Below are positions 8,158 to 19,829 of a stretch of DNA of 64,000 nt, piece after piece. A program made the translations under genes and the position numbers. The stretch's first letter is position 1. Every line of letters begins with the position of its first letter. Source of the DNA: Mycobacterium persicum. Lineage in GTDB: Bacteria; Actinomycetota; Actinomycetes; Mycobacteriales; Mycobacteriaceae. The stretch lies in assembly GCF_002086675.1 (NCBI RefSeq), contig NZ_MVIF01000011.1, positions 1 through 64,000 of the forward strand, written 5' to 3'. The notes beneath the pieces were generated by a model. It had not been told where the DNA came from. It did no database searches and saw nothing but the letters and a program-made list of their open reading frames with translations.

Positions 8158-8536
8158 GTCGTCCTCCTCGGTGAGCGGCTGGGTCACACAACGGCCCAGC
8201 CGCGCGGCGTCGAGTCACATCTCTGCCGAGTGTCCGGCGCCTCCTGAGTCCGCTGTCTCGCTCGCGGAGGCTGCCAGCCACTGGCCGATCGCTAACCTCC
8301 GGATTCGCAGATGACTGGTCCGAATTATTTCTCAGTGAACCCCACTATTCGTAACACGATCGGGGCAAGTTGCGGGTGAACCTGTTGCCCACCGCCGTTC
8401 GAACGCAACCCGCTGTCCCGGATCGAGTTTCACTGCTGCGGATTAGCGATTCAACAGCGCCATGATCTGCGGCAGTGCTTCGCGAGCGGCAGCGCGCCCG
8501 CCTCACGGGCCACATCCAACCTGACATTCACCGCGA
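8158..8536. other. Intergenic stretch, probable promoter side of the 8157 gene
   Basis: 379 bases without a supported gene. The part near 8158-8250 should carry the promoter of the leftward SRPBCC gene; the rest, up to the stub of the PucR-type gene, shows nothing I can name. Confidence 0.4.
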
Positions 8537-8965
8537 TCAGGGCCTGGCCAGTACCCGCGGGCCGATGTGGTGGGCGAGTTCGAGAGCGAGTTCGACGGCG
8601 AGCCGGCGCTCGCCGGGATGGTGGCCGAGCAGTTCGGTCGCGCGCGCGACCCGCTGCAGAACCGTATTGCGGTGAGTATGCAGACGAATGCCGGCGCGCG
8701 GCGCGTTCTCGGCTTCGTCGAGGAACACCCGCAAGGTCTCACGCAACCGAGCCGCACCGGGGGTGTCCGCCGCGAGCGGGCCCAGCGTGGTGGCGACGAA
8801 TTCGGCTGCCTGGTCCTGGTTTTGGGCAGCCAACGCGGTGACTTCGAGATCACGGTGGAACGCGATGCGCTCGCCACCGGGGTGGCCGCTGAGCAACCGC
8901 TGGATGACCAACGCGGCGGCGTGCGACCGGCGAAAGCCGGTGATTCCGGGTTGGGTGGGGCCCAC
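8537..8965 (-). pseudogene. C-terminal stub of a PucR/CdaR-type regulator
   Basis: About 140 codons remain. The last 70 residues match the PucR C-terminal helix-turn-helix: LRETLRVFLDEAENAPRAGI, then HTHRNTVLQRVARATELLG and a final LALELAHHIGPRVL helix. Full-length members are 350-550 residues with sensory and GGDEF-like parts upstream, all missing here. Homology stops at about 8965, exactly where the fragment of a monooxygenase on the other strand begins. The stub has no sensible start or promoter, so it is very likely dead. Confidence 0.75.
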
Positions 8966-9636
8966 CGCGACGGCAACTGCCCAAGAACTTCGACGTCGAC
9001 ACCCACTTCAGCCCGCGCTACAACCCGTGGGATCAGCGGCTGTGCATGGTGCCGGACGGCGACCTGTTCAAGGCGATCTCGGCCGGGCAGGCTTCGGTGG
9101 TCACCGACCGGATCGACCGGTTCACCGAGACCGGCATCCTGCTGGAATCGGGTCAGGAGTTGGCCGCAGACATCATCGTCACCGCGACCGGCCTCAACAT
9201 GCTGCCGTTCGGGAAGGTGCACCTCGACGTCGACGGTCAACCGGTGAACCTGCCCGACACCACGGTCTACAAATCGATGATGCTCAGCGGGGTGCCCAAC
9301 CTCGTGTTCGCACTCGGCTACACCAACATCTCCTGGACGCTGAAGGTGGACCTGGTCTGCGAGCACTTCTGCCGACTGCTCGACCACATGGACGCGCACG
9401 GCTACCACACCGTCGAACCGGTGCTGCGCGATCCTGACATGCAGCGGGTGCCGCTGCTGGACATGAGTTCGGGTTACGTCCAACGTGCGATCGCGAACTT
9501 CCCGCGCGGCGGCACCAGCGGTCCCTGGACGGTCCAGATGGCCTACGAGAAGGATGTCGAGCGGCTGCGCCGGGGTCCGGTGACCGATCCGGCCCTCGAG
9601 TTCTCCGTCCACCAGGCCGCCCGGCTTGCTTCGTGA
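8944..9636 (+). pseudogene. C-terminal fragment of a Baeyer-Villiger/EthA-like flavin monooxygenase
   Basis: The frame opens after a TGA at 8941 and becomes family-like at about 8968 ([10 protein letters not shown]), running through [37 protein letters not shown] (the second ATG motif) and [15 protein letters not shown]. EthA-type enzymes have about 490 residues; only about 220 C-terminal ones remain, so the N-terminal FAD-binding GxGxxG and the FxGxxxHxxxW fingerprint are gone. An internal ATG at 9046 could start a 196-residue product but it could not be a working oxygenase. It abuts the truncated regulator and overlaps the hydrolase gene start, so it was probably the first gene of a monooxygenase-hydrolase operon. 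Confidence 0.8.
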
Positions 9637-10549
9637 TCGGGCAGCACGACATGAAGAACCTCACCTTCCCCAGCCACGGCATCAGCTGTGCTGCCTGGCA
9701 TATTCCGGCCCGCTCGCACACGATGACAGGCCCGGCCGGCCGGCCCGCCATCGTCATGGCGCACGGTTTCGCCGGCACCCGCGACACCGGCCTGCTCGAC
9801 TACGCCGAGGCATTCGCCGACGCCGGCATCGACGCGCTGGTGTTCGACTATCGCGGCTTCGGTGACTCGGAAGGCACTCCCCGCCAACATGTTTCGTTCC
9901 GGCGGCAACGCCAGGACTACCACGCGGCGATCGCGGCCGCCCGGCAGCTGCCCGGCGTGGACCCGGCCAGGATCGCGGTGTGGGGCACGTCGTATTCCGG
10001 GGGCCACGTCGTCGCGGTCGCCGCGCAGGACCCCCGCATCGCCGCAGCGGTGTCGATGACCCCGGCCACCGACGGACTGGCCGCCCTGGTGCAGCTCGTC
10101 CGTTACGCCGGCCCGGCTCAACTGGCGCGCACCGCCGCGCACGGCTTGCGTGACGGCACCCGTGCCCTCACCAACCGTGCGCCGCACCGGATTCCGGTGG
10201 TGGCCCGACCCGGATCGGTCGCGATCATCAGCACCCCCGGCGCCACGGAGGCATACACCTCGATGGCCGGACCGACCTGGCGAAACGAGGTGTGTGCGCG
10301 TACAGCGCTGGAGATCGGATTCAACCGGGCCACCGGTTTCGCGCGGCGGCTGCGGTCACCGATCCTGGTGCAGCTGGGTACCAACGACCGGGTCGCACCC
10401 GCCGCCGCGGCCCGGCGCACCGCCAAGAAAGCCGGACCGCTGGCACAACTGCGCGAGTACCCGGTCGATCACTTCGACGTCTACGAAGGTCGTTGGCAGC
10501 GGCGGGCGCTGGCCGACCAGCTGGGCTTCCTGAAAAGCGCGCTGGCCGG

Positions 10550-10553
<4 letters not shown>
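9633..10553 (+). CDS. Alpha/beta hydrolase, dienelactone hydrolase-like
   Basis: A 306-residue hydrolase. The GTG at 9633 overlaps the stop of the monooxygenase fragment by four bases (GTGA); an ATG at 9651 is the alternative. Motifs: [11 protein letters not shown] (oxyanion loop), [11 protein letters not shown], the nucleophile elbow GTSYSGG, the acid in LGTNDRVAP and the histidine in VDHFDVYEG. The coupling to a Baeyer-Villiger monooxygenase suggests that it once cleaved the ester or lactone made by that enzyme. With the oxygenase broken it may be orphaned and poorly expressed, since the promoter side was deleted. It ends by overlapping the convergent secA1 gene by four bases. Confidence 0.75.
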
Positions 10554-13402
<2,849 letters not shown>

Positions 13403-13498
13403 AGCTATATCCCTTATGGGTAGGAGTCTTCTTCGATCAGGCGACTCCCATCGTAGGTGACGCCGTGGTATTAGCCGCCGATCCTCGAGCCAGCCTGA

Positions 13499-14188
13499 TC
13501 AAGCCAGCCGGATCAAGCCATAGTCGTAGGCGTGCCGGCGGTAGACGACGGTGGGCCGCTCGGTCTCCTTGTCGAAGAACAAGAAGAAGTCGTGTCCGAC
13601 AAGCTCCATCTCGTAGAGCGCGTCGTCCACCGACATCGGCTTGGCCGGGTGTTCCTTGACGCGGACGATGCGTCCCGGTTCGTGGTCAAGTTCGGCGCCG
13701 TCATGCTCGTGTGGCTCGGCCGGCTCCGCGTCGAAGGCCCTTTCCGGTGGCGGGGCCGCCGCGGTGGCCTCGGCCAGCGACACGGGCGTCTTGTCGCCGT
13801 AGTGGACTTTGCGGCGGTCTTTGCTGCGGCGCAGCCGGTTTTCCAGCTTGCCGACGGCGGACTCGAGGGCGGCATAGAAGCTGTCGGCGCAGGCCTCGCC
13901 GCGGACGACGGGTCCCCGACCGCGAGCGGTGACCTCCACTCGCTGACAGGATTTGCGTTGGCGACGGTTGCGTTCATGGTCGAGTTCGACGTCGAACAGG
14001 TAGATGGTCCGGTCGAAACGTTCCAAACGAGCGAGCTTCTGCGAAACGTAGATGCGGAAGTGGTCGGGAATCTCGACATTGCGGCCTTTGAACACAATCT
14101 CGGCGGTCGCTTGCGGTTCCGCCTGTTCATCGGTTTCGGCCGGCGGCTGATCCACAATCTGGTCGGAATCCACGGTGAGCCTTGACAT
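13499..14188 (-). CDS. hpf: Ribosome hibernation promoting factor, long form
   Basis: A 229-residue protein from ATG 14188 (MSRLTVDSDQIVDQPP). Residues about 30-130 are the HPF/RaiA domain (VFKGRNVEIPDHFRIYVSQK, YLFDVELDHERNRRQRKSCQ, SFYAALESAVGKLENRLRR). After an acidic/proline-rich linker comes the long-form C-terminal domain (MSVDDALYEMELVGHDFFLF, then RRHAYDYGLIRL), which pairs ribosomes into 100S dimers or stabilises resting 70S. It corresponds to Rv3241c. A GTG at 14221 would lengthen it by 11 basic residues and is less likely. Confidence 0.92.
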   Translation of the reverse strand: MSRLTVDSDQIVDQPPAETDEQAEPQATAEIVFKGRNVEIPDHFRIYVSQKLARLERFDRTIYLFDVELDHERNRRQRKSCQRVEVTARGRGPVVRGEACADSFYAALESAVGKLENRLRRSKDRRKVHYGDKTPVSLAEATAAAPPPERAFDAEPAEPHEHDGAELDHEPGRIVRVKEHPAKPMSVDDALYEMELVGHDFFLFFDKETERPTVVYRRHAYDYGLIRLA

Positions 14189-14524
14189 TCGTGACAACTC
14201 GTTTCTCTTTTCACGTCGCACGCGCCCTGCGTGCCGGGCCTTCGGTTACGCGCCGACGGGGGTTGGAGCGGATTTCGTGAAGTCACCGCCGCATGCTGCC
14301 CGCCGGAGCAAGGTGCCGATTACTCACCTCCTACCGCGGTTAGTGCTTGGACCTGTCTTGGACCTGGGAAACCTGGGTATCGCGACCGTAAGCCTTGCCG
14401 GTAAGTCTGAATCTGATCTCGACGTTAGCCTGTGTTCACCCCGCGGTGCCAGCGAATCGGCCAGCCTTTTGCCGAGTTCTTATGCCGGACGTTTCGGGGG
14501 GGATAGGAGACCGGCTAAAGCTCG
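14189..14524. other. Intergenic region upstream of hpf
   Basis: 336 bases between hpf and the stop of the comF-like gene. It should hold the hpf promoter. A short tandem (cttggacctg twice, about 14345-14365) is visible. No gene is supported. Confidence 0.4.
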
Positions 14525-15157
14525 TCATGCCGCCGCGATTGCCAACACAGCGGCCACCCGGACCCCGGCGGCCTGCAGGGCCTGGACCGACTCCCGCGCC
14601 GTCGCCCCGGTGGTGACGACATCGTCGACGATCACGACTTCGGCGCACAGGCGCCGGCCGCGCAGCAGCACTCGGCCGGCGATGTTGCGCTCGCGCGCCG
14701 ACGTGCCCAAACCGACCGAGTCGCGGACCAGCCCTTTGAGTCGTAACGCCCGGACGACCGTGATCCCGGGATGGCCGGCCACCGCCGCGGCGGCGATGCG
14801 GGTCACCGGGTCGCCCCCGCGCCGACGCGCCGCCGAACTACGAGTGGGCGCGGGCACCAGGGTCAGCGGGGCATCGACAACCCCCCAGGACAGCAGGCGG
14901 TGGATACCGACGGCCAGTGCCCGCGCCAGCGGTACGACAAGGTCGCGGCGACCGTGTTCCTTCATGGCCAGGATCGCTTGACGACGGGCGCCGGCGTAGC
15001 GCCCGAGCGCGAACACCGGGACCCGGGGGTCCACCCGCGGGTTCACGACGTGCGGTTGATCGGCCGCCACACCGAGCTCCGCGGAGCAGCCGGGGCACCA
15101 CCGGGTCGCCGGGGCACCGCAGCCGCCGCACTGCAGCGGCAGGACTAGGTCGAGCAC
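14525..15157 (-). CDS. ComF-family amidophosphoribosyltransferase-like protein
   Basis: A 210-residue protein from GTG 15157 (VLDLVLPLQCGGCG); the longer frame upstream is not protein-like. The N-terminus has a four-cysteine zinc-ribbon pattern (CGGC, then CPGC), as in ComFC. The C-terminal half is a type I phosphoribosyltransferase fold with the PRPP loop VVIVDDVVTTGAT. ComF proteins take part in DNA uptake in competent bacteria; the role in mycobacteria is unknown, and a nucleotide-salvage activity is possible. It corresponds to Rv3242c. It is divergent from the L,D-transpeptidase gene, with about 170 bases between. Confidence 0.85.
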   Translation of the reverse strand: MLDLVLPLQCGGCGAPATRWCPGCSAELGVAADQPHVVNPRVDPRVPVFALGRYAGARRQAILAMKEHGRRDLVVPLARALAVGIHRLLSWGVVDAPLTLVPAPTRSSAARRRGGDPVTRIAAAAVAGHPGITVVRALRLKGLVRDSVGLGTSARERNIAGRVLLRGRRLCAEVVIVDDVVTTGATARESVQALQAAGVRVAAVLAIAAA

Positions 15158-15328
15158 GTTGTCAGTGTGGCGTCGGGGACCGACAACCCGTGCCGAGTGG
15201 AGACCTACCTGTAACCAAAACCTGACCGACATGCCAAGGCGCGCTGTCACATTCAGCCGTCGACGCGGCCATACCATCGACCAGCGACAACGACTGATTA
15301 CCGATGCGAAAGGTGTCCGGCGAGAACG

Positions 15329-16204
15329 ATGCGGGCGGCAATACGGTCTCTTCTGGCGGCAATACGGTCTCTTCTGGTGGTCATCAGCATCACCGTGACG
15401 GTATTCGCCGGGCGAACCGGCGTAACGCTGATGGCGGTGAACAGCGCCAGCGGCAACGTCGGCATCACTGCCATCTTGCCGATGCGCGGCGCGGTGGTGG
15501 GGGTGGCGCATCCGGTGGTGATCACGTTCGGCTACCCCGTCGCCGATCGGCAGGCGGTGCAGCGCGCGATCGACGTCAGATCGGCGCCCGCCCGTACCGG
15601 CACGTTCGAGTGGCTGGACGACAACGTTGTGCAATGGGTTCCCGACCGATTCTGGCCGGCGCACAGCACCGTGGCGCTCTCGGTGGGCGGGTTGCGCACG
15701 AACTTCGAAACGGGTCCGGCGGTCGTCGGCGTTGCCGACATCGCGAAGCACACCTTCACCGTGAGCATCGACGGAGTCCCGGCTGCAACGGGGGCGCCGC
15801 CACTACCAACGCCGCACCACCGGCCGCACTGGGGAGAAGAAGGTGTGCTGCCGGCCTCGATGGGCAGGCCCGAGTTCGAGACGCCCGTCGGCACCTACCA
15901 CGTGATCTCCAAAGATCGCACGGTGATTATGGATTCGAGCTCGGTCGGCATCCCCGTCGACGACCCCGACGGTTACCGGCTCCCGGTGGACTACGCCGTC
16001 CGGATCACCAGCCGCGGCCTCTATGTGCATTCGGCCCCGTGGGCGATCCGGTCAATGGGGGTTGAGAATGTGAGCCATGGCTGCATCAGCCTGAGCCCCA
16101 CCGACGCCGAGTGGTACTTCAACACGGTCAACGTCGGCGACCCCGTCATCGTCCAGGAAGGGGTTGCGGCAGACGAAAAGGAAGTAGACCCGGTGATGCC
16201 GTGA
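15329..16204 (+). CDS. L,D-transpeptidase
   Basis: A 291-residue exported enzyme predicted to form 3-3 cross-links in peptidoglycan or attach ligands to it. An N-terminal signal/anchor (residues 1-28, IRSLLVVISITVTVFAG) is followed by an Ig-like domain (about 45-145) and a YkuD catalytic domain (about 150-275). The catalytic signature is complete: HSAPWAIRSMGVENVSHGCI, with the histidine pair and Cys in SHGC. The ATG at 15329 is the start. A perfect 21-bp tandem duplication lies in the signal region and repeats AAIRSLL. The gene separates comF-like and Rv3243c homologs that are adjacent in M. tuberculosis, so it is an insertion in this lineage or a loss in the other. Convergent with the repeat protein gene. 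Confidence 0.88.
   Translation: MRAAIRSLLAAIRSLLVVISITVTVFAGRTGVTLMAVNSASGNVGITAILPMRGAVVGVAHPVVITFGYPVADRQAVQRAIDVRSAPARTGTFEWLDDNVVQWVPDRFWPAHSTVALSVGGLRTNFETGPAVVGVADIAKHTFTVSIDGVPAATGAPPLPTPHHRPHWGEEGVLPASMGRPEFETPVGTYHVISKDRTVIMDSSSVGIPVDDPDGYRLPVDYAVRITSRGLYVHSAPWAIRSMGVENVSHGCISLSPTDAEWYFNTVNVGDPVIVQEGVAADEKEVDPVMP
15334..15375 (+). repeat. 21-bp perfect tandem duplication
   Basis: Two identical 21-base units (15334-15354 and 15355-15375) beginning ggcggcaatacggtctcttc. The insertion is in frame in the transpeptidase signal region and adds seven residues (AAIRSLL). Confidence 0.9.
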
Positions 16205-16233
16205 TCCGGGGCCGGTGCGGGCAGCCGCCGACG

Positions 16234-16833
16234 TTACTGCGCAGCCGGCCCTGGTGCGGGGCCCGCCGCGCAAGCCGGAAGCGGTGTCGACGACCCAGCC
16301 AGCACAGCGGTGATGGGCGCCTGGGGTAGCGCCGCTGCCGCCGGCGCCGGCGGGCCGGGCAGCACCACCGGTCCGGGTGCCGGCGCAGCCGGATCCGTCG
16401 GCGCACCCTTACCCGTGCCGGCCGCCTTCACGATCGGAGCGGCACCCGGGGCAGCGTCGGCTGGTGCGGCGGCCACGCCGGCCGGCACCACCGGCACCAC
16501 GGGCGCAGCCGGCACCACCGGCACCACGGGCGCGGCCGGCGCAGCCGGCACCACGGGCGCGGCCGGCACCACCGGCACCACGGGCGCGGCCGGCACCACC
16601 GGCACCACGGGCGCCAGAGGCACAGCGCCTGCTACTGGCGGACCGGGCAGCACCACCGGCGCTGCTGCCATGGGCGGTGCGGAACCAAGCGCGCCAAGTT
16701 GCTCCAGGCACGTCGGACCGCCGGTCGGCAATGGAGCGGCCGGCGCACCAGCACTGAACGTAAGCGCGGCGCCACACAACCCCGCGCCGGCAGCTACCGC
16801 AACGCAGCATCGATCCACAAGCCGCAACGCCAA
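16234..16833 (-). CDS. Secreted Pro/Val/Ala-rich repeat protein
   Basis: A 199-residue protein from TTG 16833 (alternative GTG 16818). An N-terminal signal peptide ([15 protein letters not shown], then [14 protein letters not shown]) ends near residue 33. The body starts with [11 protein letters not shown] and then turns into five nine-residue units of the type APVVPVVPA (about residues 74-118), followed by further Ala/Pro and a Cys near the C-terminus. Low-complexity proline repeats of this type usually span the cell wall or act as flexible stalks. The function is unknown. The opposite strand reads as a collagen-like [12 protein letters not shown], but only the minus frame has a signal peptide. 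It is convergent with the L,D-transpeptidase, which may hint at a cell-wall role. Confidence 0.6.
   Translation of the reverse strand: MALRLVDRCCVAVAAGAGLCGAALTFSAGAPAAPLPTGGPTCLEQLGALGSAPPMAAAPVVLPGPPVAGAVPLAPVVPVVPAAPVVPVVPAAPVVPAAPAAPVVPVVPAAPVVPVVPAGVAAAPADAAPGAAPIVKAAGTGKGAPTDPAAPAPGPVVLPGPPAPAAAALPQAPITAVLAGSSTPLPACAAGPAPGPAAQ
16481..16615 (+). repeat. 27-bp tandem repeat, five copies
   Basis: Five consecutive 27-base units start at 16481, 16508, 16535, 16562 and 16589. Units begin gccggcaccaccggcaccac; the third has gccggcgcagcc in its place. The period keeps the reading frame, so copy-number change would add or remove nine residues in the secreted protein. Confidence 0.92.
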
Positions 16834-16883
16834 CTCCGTTCATTCCTGCCCAAGCCGCCCGCGAAAACGGCGGCAATGAGGAA

Positions 16884-16944
16884 CCGTATCGGTGCGCCGA
16901 ATCCTTGCCTAGATCAAGACGTATTGGTTGCCGAACCGATACGG
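16884..16944. repeat. Inverted repeat upstream of the Pro-rich gene
   Basis: Perfect 10-base arms CCGTATCGGT (16884-16893) and ACCGATACGG (16935-16944), 41 bases apart, about 50 bases upstream of the leftward secreted-protein gene. It could bind a dimeric regulator; no regulator is identified. Confidence 0.4.
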
Positions 16945-17106
16945 CGCACCAGCCGCGTCGTGATCCAGAATTGCCCAAACAGTGACTTGGGGAACGCTTT
17001 TCACGTCCGTCGCCGCGCCGAGCACAAGCACGCTCGGCCACCCGCGATCCCGCGGTGAGTCGCCGGTGCGCGGTATCGGGATGCCGTTTCGGCAAATTCG
17101 GCAGAT

Positions 17107-17136
17107 CTGGAACGACCTGGAACGACCTGGAACGAC
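17107..17136 (+). repeat. Three tandem 10-bp units
   Basis: ctggaacgac three times in a row, just beyond the stop of the Rv3243c-type gene. The role is not evident. Confidence 0.8.
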
Positions 17137-17155
17137 CGAGCCACTCTGCCGCCGG

Positions 17156-17986
17156 TCAGTCCGAGCCCCGCAGCAACGAGGGCCAGGTGAAGCTGAGCGC
17201 CCCCTGGCTCAATCGGGTGATCAGATCCTCGAGATGACGCAGCGGCAACTCCATGCGCCACTCCGGCAGCAGCGCGGACAGGTGCAGCGAGTCCGGGCCA
17301 AGGTCGACGTCGGTCAGCAGCAGCCCATGCGGCAGCGCGGGCAGCGGCACCTGGTACGCGGGGACCCGGATCGGCAGGGGCCACCGGCGGTGCCCGGTGA
17401 TCACGGCGCGCGGGCGCAGCCACAACGTCGTGCCCACCACGTCGGCGTCCACTTCCACCCCGCCCCAACCGGGCCGGCGTGCCCAGCGCAGCCGGGCGGT
17501 CCCGTCCCCGCGGAGTTCACTGCGCAGCTGCGGTGCCACCTGCCGCAGCACATCGTCGAAGATGTCCGCCGACAGCACCGACGACAACCGGGCCGGAGCC
17601 GCGACCACCAGCGGGGGCACGCCCGGACGGATGTGCACGTTGCGCAGGACGGCGACCGCGGTTTGGAGGTGGTGCTGATCCCACCTGATGTCGCGTGCGG
17701 CGACGCGGACCTCGCCGAGCTGACCGACGGGCAACCCCTGCGGGTCGAGCTCGGCGTCCAGCTCGGTCACGGTCAGCACCACATCGTCGCCGCCGATGCG
17801 CACCGTGACTTCCTTGTCGACGAGCAGCTGCTGCAGCGTCATGAACAAGGTGCGGTATGGCATGGCAACCGCTTGGGCGGCTCCCGCGCTCACCGACGGC
17901 AACCCGGTCGACGACCACAACGAGGCCAGCATGTCGAGGGCGCGGAACGGATCGTCCCAACGCAGGAAAGGAACTCTGGGCGACAT
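17156..17986 (-). CDS. Conserved mycobacterial protein, Rv3243c type
   Basis: A 276-residue protein from ATG 17986 with GAGGCG upstream. It has no clear signal peptide. The alternating strand pattern (VTVRIGGDDVVLTVTELDAE, LGEVRVAARDIRW, LVVAAPARLS, VVGTTLWLRPRAVITG) resembles the elongated lipid-binding beta fold of LmeA/DUF2993-like proteins, but the match is not strong and function is unknown. Position next to lpqB-mtrB-mtrA is conserved in mycobacteria. Spacing to lpqB is 55 bases, so it is probably the last gene of that transcript. Confidence 0.7.
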   Translation of the reverse strand: MSPRVPFLRWDDPFRALDMLASLWSSTGLPSVSAGAAQAVAMPYRTLFMTLQQLLVDKEVTVRIGGDDVVLTVTELDAELDPQGLPVGQLGEVRVAARDIRWDQHHLQTAVAVLRNVHIRPGVPPLVVAAPARLSSVLSADIFDDVLRQVAPQLRSELRGDGTARLRWARRPGWGGVEVDADVVGTTLWLRPRAVITGHRRWPLPIRVPAYQVPLPALPHGLLLTDVDLGPDSLHLSALLPEWRMELPLRHLEDLITRLSQGALSFTWPSLLRGSD

Positions 17987-18041
17987 CGACAAGCGCCTCC
18001 TCACTGCGAGGGTAGCCGGTGAGATCAGCCCAGCCCAGCGC

Positions 18042-19829
18042 TCATCCCGGCAATACCGGCGCCGCCCCCGCCACCATCAGGCCCGCAACTTCCGCCCAGC
18101 CCTGCTGACCGTCGGCGGCCGACGCCGAATACATCAGCACCCCTTGCGGAGCGGCAACGTACACCGTCGAGGGATTGGCGGCGATGGCGAACAGCGGTAT
18201 CTGCAAACCCCTGGCCGGGGCGTCGGAGTTGACCCCGTCGAGGTTCACATACGAAACCGGGTGCGTCGCATCATTGCGGGTCACCACGATGTCGTCGCCG
18301 GTTCGCCAGGACAGCGACACCACCGAGGTACCCAGCCCGAAACCCAGCCGCCGCGGATAGGTCAGGGCGAACTGACCAGCCTGGGTCTGCTCGACACCGG
18401 CGAGGATCACCTGCCCGTCGATCACCATCGCGGCCCGCGTTCCGTCGCGCGAGAGCTGCAGGTCGGTGATCGCGCCCGGAAAGCGACTGGACACCGCGGT
18501 GGAGTCCACCGGTATCCGCGCCGGTTGTCCCGACGCGGTTTCCTGGATCGCCCGCAGCACGATGTTGGTGTCGACGACCACCCACACCGCGTCGTCCAGC
18601 GACCAGCTGGGCCGCGAAAGATTGTGGCCGTCGGCCGACTGGACCGCCTCGCCGCCGAGGTCACCGATCCACAAGGAGGCCGCCACATCGGGGGCGCCAC
18701 GCCGCAGCGTCACCACCGACGCCACCTGCCGGCCACTGCGGGACAGTGCTGCCCCGGTCTGGTCGCCCATCCGCCCGAAGGCACCGGGCACGGTAATGAT
18801 CCGCTGTCCATCCAGCGCCACCAGTGAACCGCCCACCAGGGCGTGCAGGCCCGCGCCGGCGCCATCGGCCACCCCCGGGTCGGTGGCGGCGACGTCGGAG
18901 GTGTTCCATCCCTCCGCGAACCTGTCGTCGAGCGGGGCGCCGTCGGCGTTGATCACGTACGGCCCTCTGATGTCGGCTCTGGCCAACGTCCAAATGATCT
19001 GGGCGGCAAGCAATTGCCTGCTGTGCGGATCGGTGGTGGACAGCTTCTCCAGGTCGATGCGCGCCCCGCCGTACCCCTTGCCGATGCCGCTCTTGCCGCC
19101 GTCGGCACGGGTTACCGGACCGCGCAGCCGCAGCGGCGGAGCCAGCAGGTTGCGCACCGTGTGGGCCATCTCCGGACGCGGCCCCGACAGCAGCTTGGAC
19201 ACCAACTCGGTGGCCAGCTGGTCGTGATCGGACACCGCGACGTAGCGCGGATCGGGAACCACGGTCTTGCCGGTCGGGTCGGCGAAGTACAAGGTGTTGC
19301 GCTTGTAGGTCGCCTGGAACTGCTGCCAGTCCAGGAAAACCCCGTTGGGCAGCCGGTCGATGCGCCAGCCACCGGACGTCTTGACCAATTCGATCGGGCC
19401 TGGATCCGGCAGCTGACCCTCGGCCGTCTCGAAGACCCCGATGTCGGAGAGCGAACCCAGGATATCTGCCCGCATGGTCGCCGAAACCCGTTCTGCGCCA
19501 CGGGTTTCGACGAATACCACGTGGTCGATCAGCAAGGCGCTGCCGGCATCGTCCCAGGCGTTGGATGCCGACTGGGTAAGGAACTGACGTGCTGCCAGAT
19601 GCCGGTTGGCCGGGTCGGCGGTGGCCTTGAGGAATTCGCGCAGCAGCACGTCTGGATCCATGCCCGGGGTCGGCTTGGGCAGGTTCGACGGCGCCGGACG
19701 CTCGACGGTGCCGATGGCTTGCGGCGCCGACGAACTGGGCACACTCGCGCAGCCGCCGAGCAGCGCGGCCACGAACAACAGGGCCGTGCTGGCCCGGATC
19801 GCCCGGATCCGCTGCATCAGCCGCTCCAC
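18042..19829 (-). CDS. lpqB: Lipoprotein LpqB
   Basis: A 595-residue lipoprotein. The signal peptide ends in the lipobox LLGGCAS (Cys about residue 27). A GerMN domain is followed by a beta-propeller-like LpqB C-terminal domain. LpqB works with the sensor kinase MtrB and influences MtrA phosphorylation, cell division and drug tolerance. The start can be GTG 19829, or ATG 19817, which overlaps the mtrB stop as TGATG; in both cases translation is coupled to mtrB. Order mtrA-mtrB-lpqB is the conserved actinobacterial arrangement. Confidence 0.95.
   Translation of the reverse strand: MERLMQRIRAIRASTALLFVAALLGGCASVPSSSAPQAIGTVERPAPSNLPKPTPGMDPDVLLREFLKATADPANRHLAARQFLTQSASNAWDDAGSALLIDHVVFVETRGAERVSATMRADILGSLSDIGVFETAEGQLPDPGPIELVKTSGGWRIDRLPNGVFLDWQQFQATYKRNTLYFADPTGKTVVPDPRYVAVSDHDQLATELVSKLLSGPRPEMAHTVRNLLAPPLRLRGPVTRADGGKSGIGKGYGGARIDLEKLSTTDPHSRQLLAAQIIWTLARADIRGPYVINADGAPLDDRFAEGWNTSDVAATDPGVADGAGAGLHALVGGSLVALDGQRIITVPGAFGRMGDQTGAALSRSGRQVASVVTLRRGAPDVAASLWIGDLGGEAVQSADGHNLSRPSWSLDDAVWVVVDTNIVLRAIQETASGQPARIPVDSTAVSSRFPGAITDLQLSRDGTRAAMVIDGQVILAGVEQTQAGQFALTYPRRLGFGLGTSVVSLSWRTGDDIVVTRNDATHPVSYVNLDGVNSDAPARGLQIPLFAIAANPSTVYVAAPQGVLMYSASAADGQQGWAEVAGLMVAGAAPVLPG

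Noticed and set aside
8503..9612. 369-codon minus-strand ORF
   Set aside because: It runs antisense to the monooxygenase fragment, and its residues (Arg/Pro/His rich) fit no family; the real minus-strand content is the shorter PucR stub in another frame.
14525..15751. 408-residue version of the comF-like protein
   Set aside because: The first about 200 residues lie antisense to the L,D-transpeptidase and its promoter; the family protein starts at GTG 15157.
16481..16615. CRISPR-like array
   Set aside because: The repeats are contiguous and code for protein; there are no spacers. The 11-bp array at 36978 also has no spacers.
16310..16879. Plus-strand ORF with collagen-like Gly-Thr-Thr repeats
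   Set aside because: It is the reverse of the 27-bp repeat. It has no signal peptide, ribosome site or family, while the minus frame has a proper signal peptide.
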